Source: Guillardia theta CCMP2712 | Taxonomy: Eukaryota; Cryptophyceae; Pyrenomonadales; Geminigeraceae | Reading direction: 5' to 3' | NCBI RefSeq assembly: GCF_000315625.1 | Contig: NW_005434670.1 | Coordinates: forward strand, 745,282 to 809,281 | Length of the DNA stretch: 64,000 nucleotides | Shown: positions 44,972 through 58,584 of the stretch, in pieces | Position numbering within the stretch: the first letter of the stretch is position 1 | Layout: each line of letters begins with the position of its first letter | Notes under the pieces: generated by a model | What the model saw: the letters and a program-made list of their open reading frames with translations, nothing else | What the model was told of the DNA's origin: nothing | Database searches by the model: none | Made by a program: the position numbers and the translations under genes

Positions 44972-46394
44972 CTTCAACCCCTGAAAGAAAGAACGATTCC
45001 GACAACCAAACTACCTCGCTTTGTGTTGTTGTCAATTCACTCGGGTCAAATCAGCAGATGCTGGAGAGTTTCAACTGGCAGTGACAAAGAATAGTCTTAG
45101 AAAGTCATTCAGAATGTCTCAATTCAACGGGACGAGATTAAATCTTCAAGCACAGCTGTTCGTAGCTAGCGAATGTTCTTTCCACTCTTAAACACTCCCA
45201 TTCATTCCCACCAACAATACAAATTCATCCCTGCTCCTTCTTCTCTGCAACCGGTCAAGACTAACATCTCTGCTTCTTCTGTCGTCCTTCACCTCCCTGC
45301 ATCCTTCGTTTCTCCATCCTATGCGTACCCTCACTCCAGCAGCCCCAGCATGTTCCTTTACCCCGAGGCCGCAGAGCCCCAGGGTCCCACCCAAGGTCGT
45401 GGATCTCTCGAGTGAGGTACCTAGCGAGAGAGAGAAGGACCTCTCTTCTGCCCTTCGAGACCAGCTTCCCAATGATCCTGAGGCGGGCGCTATCTTCTAA
45501 AAACGTGACTGAATAAGTTTGAAGCCGTCACTGTCACTGTCACCGGGCCGGGTCGGACCAGCCTGCCGCGTGCAGCGGCCCGGCCTGAGCCCCGGGCCCG
45601 GCGGGCCGTCGTAGGATGCCACTGGCGGCCTGAGGGCTGAGCCAGCCGGGACAAAACTGGCCGGGCCGTGCAGGCCGCTTGCGGCCAGGCTCGGAGTCTG
45701 AGTGACATGGCAATGATGATAGCCGGGCCCAACAGTGAAACTTTACCGTGCGTACGGTGTCGATCCGAGTCGTCGTCGGACCGGGACCGTCCGACGGTCT
45801 GCGTCAACCGTTGGCCGCGGCCCGGTTCCTGGCAACTTGAAGTGAAGGCGAGCTGCGGCCCCGGACCACGGCCGCCGGGCTGGGCCCGGGGTGCGGCCAC
45901 TGAGGCTGAGGTCTGTCTGGCTCAAATTTTCAAGTCACTGAGTGACTCAAAGTTACTAAAAAAAAAGTCTCCGGCCCCCGGATCATGGCACCCGGTGGTC
46001 GGTCACCGGGTCACGGGGTGCCGGCCCCGGGGGCCGGCCTGGCAGTGGCGGCGGGCCGGCCTGGCGGAGCGCAGTCACTATATCTTCTTGAACTTTAGTT
46101 ACTTCTCGGATTCTATGTTCCATGGAAGCAGGATTTATTTTAACGGGTAGGGGTAACGGGTAGAGGTACTCATCTGGCTTGGTGGTAGACAGTTTCACAG
46201 CCATAGCGTTCGAATGATGGCATAAGTAAAGAGGATACTAGAATTTGCTATTCTCACATTCGAACTTTCGAGGAGGTATGGACTGGTGTTATAAACATGC
46301 GAACGAGAATTTTGAGGGAGGGGTAGTCACGATTTCAGGCTAGTTTGTTGTGGTGCGGGGGGTAGGCGTTATTGCTAAGGCGTACTGTGAGGCC
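44972..46394. other. Intergenic region with GC-rich island
   Basis: No supported gene. A strongly GC-rich island (CCGGGCC/GGCCGGG words) covers about 45540-46075. It includes a GTAC-type inverted motif (about 45744-45759, TACCGTGCGTACGGTG) and, near 45949-45956, CTCAAAGT, the reverse complement of part of the 8950/30005 word. Right of it, G-rich GGGTAGGGG words occur (46145-46165, 46318-46326). Its character matches the other gene-free stretches. It carries the promoters of the divergent UBE2J and DUF760 genes. Confidence 0.55.
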
Positions 46395-47953
46395 ATGTCG
46401 AGATTAATGGCGGCCGTAGTGATGAGTCTGGGAACAGCGTGCGCTTTCCATGGACCCCTTCCTCTCTCCCCTTCCTCTTTCTCCCTTGCTTGGCCGACCT
46501 CCTCTCGATCCCTCCCATTGTCACCGGTGTCTCAATCTTGCTCAGCGTTTTCCCCGCTGGTGTCGAGTGGAAAACAGTTTGCCAAGGTCAGCCTGCGCAT
46601 GGCGGGAACCTTTGGCAACAACGAGGATCCAGAAGACGAGAGAGGAAACTCCTTGCCTCTCTTCTACAGGAGTGACAATGGCACAAGGGACTCAGAATTC
46701 CGAGGCATTCAGTCGAGGGATGATGGACCAATCAATCCTTATGTTGAGATGCTGGAATCTATCTCCCCCGGAGAAATGGTCGGTCAGTTCATGGCAACAG
46801 CATCTCCGAGAGTTCAAACCGCAGTGAAGAATACGATCATGGGGTTGCTGGGAAGGTAGACTCAACTTCATGCTCGCATTCAAATAAGTCTCTTCTTCAG
46901 CCTACGCGCCTCCCCTGCGTTTGATGCCTCCATTGTTACTACACAGCGGGCAATGGCGTCTTTGATGTTTCAGCTCGAAATGACTGTAATGATGCATACC
47001 AGATGTCAAATACATTGTTTTGTAATCAATCATTTCCAGGGCTACATGTTTCGCAATGCCGAGTACAGGCTAAGCTTGCAGAAGTCTCTTTTGGAAGCGC
47101 TTCCGCCATCCATTGAGGAGGCAACTTGAAGAAATGAATGATAGTGGCTTCGTTGCTTACAATCAATTTAGGAGAAAACGCCATCACCGAGTGTAAAGGG
47201 CAAAATTACTGTGACCATGCCAGATGGAAAAGAAATAGAGGTGAAACTGATTTCACTGATCGATTGTTTGAGTATGCGTTCCCATTCATGTCTAAATTTC
47301 ATTCTTTCTAGGTTGATGCCAATGCATATGTCTCAGAGCTTTCAAGAGAGGTAAAACAATTGAAATCAGAACTACTGAGCCTCCAAAAGGTCAGTTGCTT
47401 TTAGAATAATCTGATGCCAAGACTGATTGATTTGACAGCAAAATGACATGGATGAAGTACAAGATATATTGGGATTTGTTCAGGTTCCAAATGATTTATC
47501 AAAGCTGGACTGAGCTCATTATGCTATCAGCGCCTAGACAACAAGGAGATGCAGTCGCTTACCTCGAGTGTAAGGTGCGGCAAAAGTCGATTGCCGTCAG
47601 TTCGACGCCTTGTGATGTAGAAATCGTTTTAGCCCTGAGGTATTGGACGCAATGAGGAAGCTGGTGGACACCGTCATCAAAGGGATGGGCGCTGATCCTT
47701 CTCTGATGAAGTGAGCAAATCTGTCTTGACTGAGATCATCGTGACTCCTCGTCCAGCGAGGGTATTGAAATCATCACTGAGGTCCCAGCAAGCACTCTTG
47801 CCCAGCTGTGCATGTGGCAGGTAAACCCCTTGAAGCAAAGGTCGTGCCTTTTCTGACAAGCTTCCCAAACAACCACAGCTCGTGGTTGGATACAACTTGA
47901 GGGAAATGGAAGCTCGGGAAGAACTGAACAAGCGTCTTCCTGGTAAAGAGTGA
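46395..47953 (+). CDS. Plastid-targeted protein with two DUF760 repeats
   Basis: The N-terminus MAAVVMSLGTACAFHGPLPL is a signal peptide followed by a Phe at the presumed cleavage site and then a Ser/Pro-rich transit peptide, the bipartite leader of complex red plastids. Two DUF760 units follow. Unit 1: NPYVEMLESISPGEMVGQ, SPRVQTAVKNTIMGLLG, FDASIVTTQRAMASLMFQLE and GYMFRNAEYRLSLQKSLLEA. Unit 2: LDNKEMQSLTSSVSPEVLDA, MRKLVDTVIKGMGADP, EVPASTLAQLCMWQ and LVVGYNLREMEAREELNKRL, with the stop at 47953. Between them is an EKTPSPSVKG linker and a short coiled coil (AYVSELSREVKQLKSELLSL). About ten exons join in phase. One intron begins with GC (47121). DUF760 proteins are chloroplast proteins of uncertain function, so no reaction is assigned. 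Confidence 0.88.
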
Positions 47954-48112
47954 AGAAAAAGAAACATGTCAAATTACGTCCTAGCGAACCAGCGATGTTG
48001 ATTCTTTCTTCTATTCTTTATTAGACCTAATAATAGAGGAATGCATTTTAGGCGTCAACCAACAGCATTGCAGCGCAAAGTTGATGCAAACATTGCAGAC
48101 GAGCGAGAGATT
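47954..48112. other. Spacer between convergent genes
   Basis: Short 3' to 3' spacer; AT-rich; no feature seen. Confidence 0.4.
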
Positions 48113-48770
48113 CTAAAAAACATTATCCTGCGATGTCTTGGTCTGACCATTAAACATGATGTTCGGGTTCCGGATGATATCACCCATGCTAACCACCTGG
48201 CAGGACGCTAAGAACAGCAAGCTTTCATATCTGTCTCACCCTCGGGCTGTCTGCGCTGCTGTCGTACATCGCATGTCTTCGAAGACGTTGAGCTTTCGTT
48301 TCAAGCTCGCGAATGACCAAAGGAGAGCTGGAAAGGATCTGCACCCGGCGAGCTGGATGCAAGCGGCGCGCTGCTGGGACTCGTCTCTGTACAATGATGA
48401 GATTGAGAACAATGTGTGCTTAATGATCACATGAAATGAAGGAGGGAACACAACCTCCTCTGCTTCTACTTTGCCACCAAAGCCAGAACGGATGGTGATC
48501 ACAGCTGGATGAAAGCGATTACGAACAAACAACACAATGAGCCACACTCATGGAGTACAAATAGTGGGGGAAAAAATACCTAAAGCAGCAATCGTGCAGA
48601 CCAGAATCCCGGCAACGAGCATGGCAGTGGCCCTGCTCTTGATAGCACGCTTTGCTTCACAAGGGAATGATCCATCTGCAAAAAAAATCAACAATCGGCC
48701 TCCGAGCAAAACACTAGATTGATTTGCTTCAGTGGAAGCATCAGGGAGGACATCAAAGACGCCGAGAGCT
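48113..48770 (-). CDS. Small single-pass membrane protein, 5' end unresolved
   Basis: Assembled from short frames by splice phase on the minus strand: EALGVFDVLPDASTEANQS (about 48714-48770), then GSFPCEAKRAIKSR and the hydrophobic helix ATAMLVAGILVCTIAALAVI, then TIRSGFGGKVEAEEVVFPPS, then HPARRVQILSSSPLVIRELE and KAQRLRRHAMYDSSADSPR, ending VVSMGDIIRNPNIMFNGQT...NVF with the stop at 48113-48115. The joins are in phase and the codon patterns look coding. No start codon is found: the upstream side runs into the minisatellite at 48885-49697, so the first exon may lie beyond it. The family is unknown. Competing + strand frames (48156-48434, 48537-48722) look less protein-like. Confidence 0.45.
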
Positions 48771-48884
48771 TCCTAACCAGTAACCAGAGGGGAGGTATTT
48801 TTATCGCGTTCAAAGAGAAGCTTCTCGAATATGAGCACAAAGTAGAAGACCATGAAGACAAGAAGCAGAGGGAAAGAAAAAGGA

Positions 48885-49697
48885 GGACAAGCAGGAAGAT
48901 TAGAAGGGGAGCACAAGTAGGAAGATTAGAAGGTGAGCACAAGTAGGAAGATTAGAAGGGAAGCACAAGTAGGAAGATTAGAAGGGGAGCACAAGTAGGA
49001 AGATTAGAAGGAGAGCACAAGTAGGAAGATTAGAAGGGGAGCACAAGCAGGAAGATTAGAAGGGGAGCACAAGTAGGAAGATTAGAAGGGGAGGAAGAGA
49101 GAGGAAGATTAGAAGGGGAGGGAGAGAGAGGAAGATTAGAAGGAGAGGAAGAGAGAGGAAAATTAGAAGGGGAGGAAGAGAGAGGAAGATTAGAAGGGGA
49201 GGAAGAGAGAGGAAGATTAGAAGGGGAGGGAGAGAGAGGAAGATTAGAAGGGGAGACCAAGTAGGAAGATTAGAAGGGGAGGGAGAGAGAGGAAGATTAG
49301 AAGGGGAGGAAGAGAGAGGAAGATTAGAAGGGGAGGGAGAGAGAGGAAGATTAGAAGGGGAGGAAGAGAGAGGAAGATTAGAAGGGGAGCACAAGTAGGA
49401 AGATTAGAAGGGGAGGGAGAGAGAGGAAGATTAGAAGGAGAGGAAGAGAGAGGAAGATTAGAAGGGGAGGAAGAGAGAGGAAGATTAGAAGGGGAGGAAG
49501 AGAGAGGAAGATTAGAAGGGGAGCACAAGATAGGAAGATTAGAAGGGGAGCACAAGTAGGAAGATTAGAAGGGGAGGAAGAGAGAGGAAGATTAGAAGGG
49601 GAGGGAGAGAGAGGAAGATTAGAAGGAGAGGAAGAGAGAGGAAGATTAGAAGGGGAGGAAGAGAGAGGAAGATTAGAAGGGGAGGAAGAGAGAGGAA
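48885..49697. repeat. Minisatellite of 26- and 27-nt units
   Basis: About 30 tandem units share a 17-nt core (GGAAGATTAGAAGGGGA) and differ in the spacer. A 26-nt form (spacer GCACAAGTA) dominates the left end. A 27-nt form (spacer GGAAGAGAGA or GGGAGAGAGA) dominates the right, and single 26-nt units are interspersed near 49250, 49390 and 49530. The + strand is almost all purine, and the minus strand has no stops in several frames (LPLSSSPSN periodicity). It is most simply non-coding. Confidence 0.93.
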
Positions 49698-50328
49698 GGG
49701 AGGGTCGGGCGCTTTTTGCTCACAGGATAGTAGCATTGCCATGTTCCCAAGGGCCAGTCTGAATTTTCACTCAAACGAGAAAAATGTAACTTCACAAGCC
49801 TGCCTATCAATTTATACTAGAAATTATTGAGGACATCAATTGACATTTACTTGGAATACATCACTTTCAGGTATTGCTGCTGGTATTGCTGTGTTAGGTT
49901 CATACGTGAGGCAGGCTTGGCACAAGATTTTACATTGCGATGGCGTGGAAGTGAAGCAAGATCCCGTGACAGCTTGATTGACGTCCCGCTAGTCCTTACT
50001 CTCCTCCTCCTCCTCCTCCTCCTCCTCCTCCCATCATCACCGCCACAACCACTAATATTACTACCCCCACCCCATTCAGTCAGATTTCGCACACCAGGCA
50101 GCTCATGGCAGTCTGGGTTGGATAATCTCTTTGACCTCTGCAGAGTGGTGGAGAGACGCGATGAGATGAAGCTTTAGGGCTACCGGCGGTCGGCCGTTGA
50201 AGATCTTTCGTCTCAGATGTTTGGGAACCGTTGTTTGGTGGCGGTGGTAGCCACGTTCTGTGCGGTTGCATTGTACTTTTACTTTCGTGAGGTTTTGTTG
50301 CCATGTGTTGCGATTGGTTCTCACTCGT
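49698..50328 (+). other. Intergenic region with possible small exon
   Basis: Mostly non-coding. A CTC/CCT run lies at about 50001-50030. One stretch after a good acceptor (49870-49974) reads GIAAGIAVLGSYVRQAWHKI and ends in a stop. It could be the last exon of an unrecognised + strand gene or a chance frame. The LysM gene promoter should lie in 50000-50328. Confidence 0.35.
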
Positions 50329-53148
<2,820 letters not shown>

Positions 53149-53406
53149 GGAGAGGAGTGAAGTGTCAGGATTGTTGATTCAGAATCAGAGTTTATCATCT
53201 CAAATCAGACCGGAACAAGCATCGATAGCATTGATATGTAAAGAAATGTAAATCTTTTGCAGTATACAAAATATCTATGAGAACTTTGTAGATTTATTAC
53301 CAATAGAAGGGTTTTTTCGTTCTAAAAGACTTGATTGCTATCGACAACGCAATGCAACATCGCTAGGGTACAGTTGATATCTTACACAAGCTGGCTCTTC
53401 AAAAAT
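53149..53406. other. Spacer between convergent genes
   Basis: AT-rich spacer between the LysM stop and the stop of the minus-strand gene. Nothing else seen. Confidence 0.5.
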
Positions 53407-55023
53407 TCACCAGCCTGCATCGATGTCATCCACCATCGGCCAAGGTGCATCATCCAGAGTGTCCAAGAGCAATCCATCCTTGCTGTGCGAGTGAGAACCA
53501 CAGATAAGAGCCGTGAGCTCCTCGTGGGCATCGTATGCCGCTGGACCCAAATCGAGCGGCGACCCAACGAAATCCTCGCAAATGCTGGCGACTCCCTCCG
53601 GAGAAGGGAAACCACTAGACATACCGTCCGAAGGATCCTCAAGATGCTCCTGATGAATCCACTTCGCTCCCTTCAGCTCGTCCACAAGTGCCACCGGTCT
53701 CAAGGCAGAGTCCACTGCCTCCTCGACATCAAGTGACGCATACACAAGATCGTGTTCGATCCCTCGATGATCAAGCGAGTCCAAGCAGGTGAGAGGATCC
53801 AAGTTGTGGGACTCCCGCAGGCGTTCTTGCTTCACTTCATCCAGTGAAGCCAGCGGATCCCACGATCGAACTGGAAGCGAAGGATGGGAAGGATCGTGGA
53901 CGTTCACCACTCGAAGTCTGCGAGTAGTCACCGCATCAACCTCATTGAAGAGGAATGAACGATCCGCAGACAGATCTCGCCCTCGCTTTCCAAGCACTGT
54001 TGGCGTTGGACTGTACACGTATGACGGAATCAAAGACTCGACATCACCGTGGGAGGCATGAATGTGTTTCCTTGAGCTAACTGACATCATCTTGGGTGTT
54101 CTGAGGGGTACAGAGCTGATATCCTGGGTTGCACTTTCCACGCTCAAATGGTTGAGTTCGTGCTCATGCTTTGCACTCTCAATCCTTGAAGCATGGAGAG
54201 GTACACAGCTGTCCAAAGATCCTTCCGCAAATTGAGGCGAGGACTTGCCGTGGAGCGCATGTGCAATCTGCACTTTGCGAACCTGAAAAAGGGAGCGTTA
54301 GAAACAAATCTGTACTGCGGATGGTTCTCTCACCTCAGGTGGCTTGACTTGTGCTAGAAACTCTTGATCGGGAAGACCGATCTGATTCCTTGGCCTAAAC
54401 CTCGTTCCCGTTCGTGCCCATTTATCTCCTTGTTCGAGGATGAAGAAATTGTACATCCTGCTGAATGGCCTTTCCGTACCATTAGACTTGACTTTGTTCC
54501 TAACCTTCCTCAATTCATTGAATCTGTGAAATCATGTCAGACAAAGAGAAACCTGAACACAATTGACTGACCTGCGCTCGAAATTTTCCCCGTGCATCAC
54601 TTCGTAGACTCCGTCTCTGGCATCCCAGCGCAAGACAGTGGGATCCTTGAGAAGCTCACGCACCACGTCTGGCAATGCAAGTCCTCCCATCTTGGCGGGC
54701 TCTTCTTTCTTGGTGACTGGAGTTGTCGATGGCATAGTAGCTATGGCACACCTTGCAATAGATTCTGTGGACGCACGCTCGAGTGAATCCTCCCTTCCTG
54801 GAACTGTGTAGCTGCTTTCTCTTGGAGCTAATGCAGTCAGCAGATTATGCATTCCACTGCCCCTCAGGCGAAGAGTGTGTTTCAGCCGCGAAGTGGCTTG
54901 CAAGCTTTGTTTCAGGTAGATCTGACGGGCTTCGGAGAGGGTAACAAAGTGATGCTCAGGCAGCAATACAGAAGGATAAGGTCGCAAGGAGGTAAGGTGA
55001 GGTGGCACGGAGGGTGGAGTCAA
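53407..55023 (-). CDS. Possible winged-helix (HSF/ETS-like) regulator
   Basis: Three exons join in phase (about 54564-55023, 54327-54525, 53407-54280). The middle region could be a winged-helix DNA-binding fold: LPDVVRELLKDPTVLRWDAR, DGVYEVMHGENF, FNELRKVRNKVKSNGTERPF, SRMYNFFILEQGDKW. The order 'short helix, I/L-x-W-D, G-x-Y/F-x-V, then F/S-R-x-(Y/L)N-x-F' is reminiscent of HSF or ETS domains, but identity is too weak to decide. A basic patch follows (GTRFRPRNQI). The C-terminal 290 residues are acidic and Ser/Asp-rich, with short repeats of the type DPLxxLD (SWDPLASLDEV; NLDPLTCLDSLD), as in activation domains. The start could be 55023 or an internal Met. A nuclear regulatory role is inference. 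Confidence 0.6.
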
Positions 55024-58000
55024 GGCTGGAGGAAGAGAGGGAAGGGCGTGCTAGTGCTAGGCAGATGATAAAGGGCTCCGTGCCAAGGGAGGGGGGCGGG
55101 GACAAGCCAGTCAGGAGGAGGAGGAGGAATTTAGCTACAGAATGGGTCGAGGGGGTAGGGGTTGGTGAGGGTTAACTATGACTGGGTGACTTCTGGTACG
55201 GGGTACTACTAGTACGGGTGATGGACATTTCTGCTGAAAATAAGGGGTGAGCACTTGCAGAAGGAAGAAGGTACCCTACCATGGCAGTCGTTTACAGTGA
55301 AAGGGCAAAGCATAGAAAAAGAAGGGGTGCAAGAAGGGACCCGTTCTCAAAGTATTCTGAATTGAGGGGGTGGGGGTAGACCAAACCCGTTCAAAGTTCT
55401 GAGGAACGGGTCCATTCCATGGAATTTACATTCTGCCCGCGATGTGACTGTGACACCCCCACCCCCTCATAATCATTCTCTCCAAGAGCCATGACATTCG
55501 GACTGAGGGTAGTGATTTTTGAAGGGTGGGTCACTTCGAGATGGGTTGGAACCCCTCCTTTTTGGGCAACTGTTTTCCTCAGCCCCGACCCCGACCCCAC
55601 TGAATTCAAATTGAACCCCCACCCCCTTTTAAATCATGGAAGGCCACTTGTCAGTGGTCATATCGAAAAAGATAGTTTTAAACTTAAAATAATGTTAATA
55701 GAATATGTTTGTAAAATACAATGGCGCTACCCATCGATGTTGAATATTGTTTTAAAAAAAATTGCAAATCGGGAGGCACCCCCACCCTATGTTCGCGATT
55801 CGAATACTTGACTACCCCACTAAACACAGATAAAACAAGGGGAAAAAGGGGACGGTATTTCAGATCCTAAAGGGATGCTACCCCTAGTTTCCCAATGTGC
55901 CCCAACAGTACCAGTACTGTGAGAGGGTGTACCCCGGTATTTCATGATATATTCCTGGAGTACTGTCTGGTGGGTGGTAAAGGAAACTTTACAAGTCGCA
56001 GAGAGCTCCCGTTTGTACCGAGATCGAGCCTACTGGTACTGATTTGGACAGACTGTGCCAATGCCGTATGAGAACATAGAGTGATAATTGTACTGAAATC
56101 GGCACAAACAATCAAAAGTACATCTTTTTCAGCACTCGGGGGGTGTTAATGGTAGTGTAGTTCTAATCTCTCTTGTACCAATATATACATAATTACTTAC
56201 ACATTTGTTATGAAAGGTAGACCAATTCATACAAGTCTTTTCTATTTTTGGTACTATTTTAATGCCCGAAAATACTTGCGACCCCAAGCCACAGGGGTCC
56301 TGTCAGGGTAAGTTTACTGCAGAATGTGTTCATCAAAAATCTCAGGTAGGGTAGTGTAAGCAAGACGGGGACTCGGGGGAACAGTTGCGGTGTTGTAGCC
56401 GGAAATACCTTGAAACCTCAATCTTTCAATGTTATGCTGATACAATAGTTTTTAATGTGCCGGGCAGCCCCTTATCGGCCTCGAGAAAGAGAGCCCTTCA
56501 CAACAGAGGGGTAGGGTCCAAATAATGAGGAAAAGACGGGTTGTGTGAGGTGGTCAGGCGGTCGGGTCTTATCCTGGTGGCCCCAGATGCTCGTAGATTC
56601 AAAAGGAGATATTTTCATCCTTTTACACATTCAGATTAAGGCCTCCCCAGTGAAGTCCAAATTTTGCCCAAAGGTTCTTTTTTATTTCACAATTTTCTCT
56701 GAAAATAGGGGCACGAATTTGATACTTTGAAGACAGGATCAGTGGCCTTAAACTGAAATTGAAAGTTGGCTTGTGATCATGGAGAGGGGGCACTTTTATA
56801 ACAATGAGAGTTAACGGTCAACGAAAAACAGTCCGCCTCAGCATGATGCTGAAAGGCACCATTCAGGTATTATTCTTCTCTTATGAATTATTCTCTGCCC
56901 CACCAATCATTGGCCAACTCCCCGCTCAGGCCATTTCGTTCCCCAACTTGACGCCTGGAGTTAACCGTCGTGAGCTCCGAGGCCGCGCCCCCTGGCAATT
57001 TGTATCTCTCCACGCTTGCCTGGAGCCGTGGACGGTCACAGGTCACAGGTGACTCGGATCTCAAGGGTATGGTATCTAAGTTACCCGCCGGCGGCCCAGT
57101 GGCCGCGGCCCAGACTCCCGCCGGGCCCAAGTCTCCCCGGGCCGGCCAGGGGCCCAGGCCGCGCCCGCGGCTGCCGCCGCGTGCCCGGCCGGCCCGGCGG
57201 GGGCCGGGGGGGGCCGGGGGGCCCGGGGGGGGGAGGGGGTCCGATCCTATCTCTCATGTCCCGGTGATTATTTTGGCCGGTGCCAATGTCGGGGGCACCA
57301 TACTGTTCAAACTCCCAACTCCGAACCGGGTATCGGGTCGGTCAACAGATCGGAGATGGGACGCCGGGACTGTACTGTATTTCGTGATCTGTGTTCCAAC
57401 NNNNNNNNNNNNNNNNNNNNNNNNNNNNNNNNNNNNNNNNNNNNNNNNNNNNNNNNNNNNNNNNNNNNNNNNNNNNNNNNNNNNNNNNNNNNNNNNNNNN
57501 NNNNNNNNNNNNNNNNNNNNNNNNNNNNNNNNNNNNNNNNNNNNNNNNNNNNNNNNNNNNNNNNNNNNNNNNNNNNNNNNNNNNNNNNNNNNNNNNNNNN
57601 NNNNNNNNNNNNNNNNNNNNNNNNNNNNNNNNNNNNNNNNNNNNNNNNNNNNNNNNNNNNNNNNNNNNNNNNNNNNNNNNNNNNNNNNNNNNNNNNNNNN
57701 NNNNNNNNNNNNNNNNNNNNNNNNNNNNNNNNNNNNNNNNNNNNNNNNNNNNNNNNNNNNNNNNNGATGCTGAGAATTGAATATTTCGTGGAAATCATAA
57801 TCAAATACGACCTCACTCAGATTAATCCTAGCCACCCCTCTCTCTTCCCGCCTCCCCTTTCCCCCTCCAACTCGGACCGGGGGGCAGGCTTGAACGGGCC
57901 GGGCCCCGGGGGGCCCTTCGGAACGGGCCCAGCGGCCTCCGGACCGCGGCCCGGGCCTCCCGGAGTCCGACTCACAGACGGTCAGGGAGGCTGGGCAGAG

Positions 58001-58584
58001 GGCGGCACGGCAAGACTGAAGATGCGGCCCCGCCTGGATCGGACCGGGGCTCCGACCTGCCGGCACAGTGACTGGGCTGGGCCGGCCGGCCCGGGCGACC
58101 CGTGACCCGGCGTCACCGGGCGTGTCACCGTGGGCCGTCGGCACCGGCCGTACCATCCTGCGCTAACTCAGCGAGTCGGACGGTCAACGGAAACGTCAAA
58201 CAGACAGCCGGTGGACGACCCAACTTGAAGTGAACGAGCCCATGGAACCTGAAGGTACGAGAGCGGCTGAGCTTGACGTGACTGGGCATGACCGTCACCG
58301 GTCACCTGAACCTGAGGCACTGTGGCCTGAAGCACCTCACTCAGTGTGATAGAAAGTTTACTGAGCCTAATGCCATGATTGGGATCCGATGATCCCATGC
58401 AAATTGCCAGCCAGTCAGTCGACTGATAGTTCTAGGGAGCCTAGCTAGAGCCTTCAAGATGAGACCGTCGACTCCAGGGCCGCACATTTGGCACGGCGGA
58501 GGAGTACAGTTGAAATTTGCCATGATGCCACACACATCACTGTGAAATTTGAAGTGTCGTACTGAAAACTTCTTGTACTCAGAC
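55024..58584. other. Gene-free stretch with C-rich tracts, GC island and assembly gap
   Basis: About 3.5 kb with no convincing gene. C-rich words (CCCCCACCCCC near 55456-55466 and 55615-55626) and GGGGTAGGGG words are scattered on both strands. TACGGGGTACTACTAGTACG at 55197-55216 resembles 62473-62492. A strongly GC-rich island runs through 57085-57245 and again 57890-58150, with a run of N between. The layout matches the other gene-free stretches and is the largest of them. Confidence 0.6.
57401..57765. other. Assembly gap (N)
   Basis: 365 unknown bases flanked by GC-rich repeats, so the true length is uncertain. Frames that cross it are meaningless. Confidence 0.99.

Noticed and set aside
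45173-45472. Small frames on both strands (80 and 94 codons)
   Set aside because: They are Ser/Pro-rich or Arg-rich with no recognisable feature, and one is the antisense of the other.
45490-46150. Frames of 136-160 codons in the GC island
   Set aside because: They are compositional frames in GGCCGGG-rich DNA with no domain or splice context; similar false frames occur in the other islands.
48885-49697. Possible CRISPR-like array
   Set aside because: The 'spacers' are themselves repetitive, the units are short and nearly all purine, and the setting is eukaryotic.
49030-49742. Minus-strand frames with LPLSSSPSN periodic repeats, resembling a cell-wall protein
   Set aside because: They exist only because the minisatellite lacks stops on that strand. 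Units of 26 nt shift the frame and there is no start, signal peptide or flanking coding sequence.
56970-58156. Long frames crossing 57401-57765
   Set aside because: They are artificial: the N gap is translated as X.
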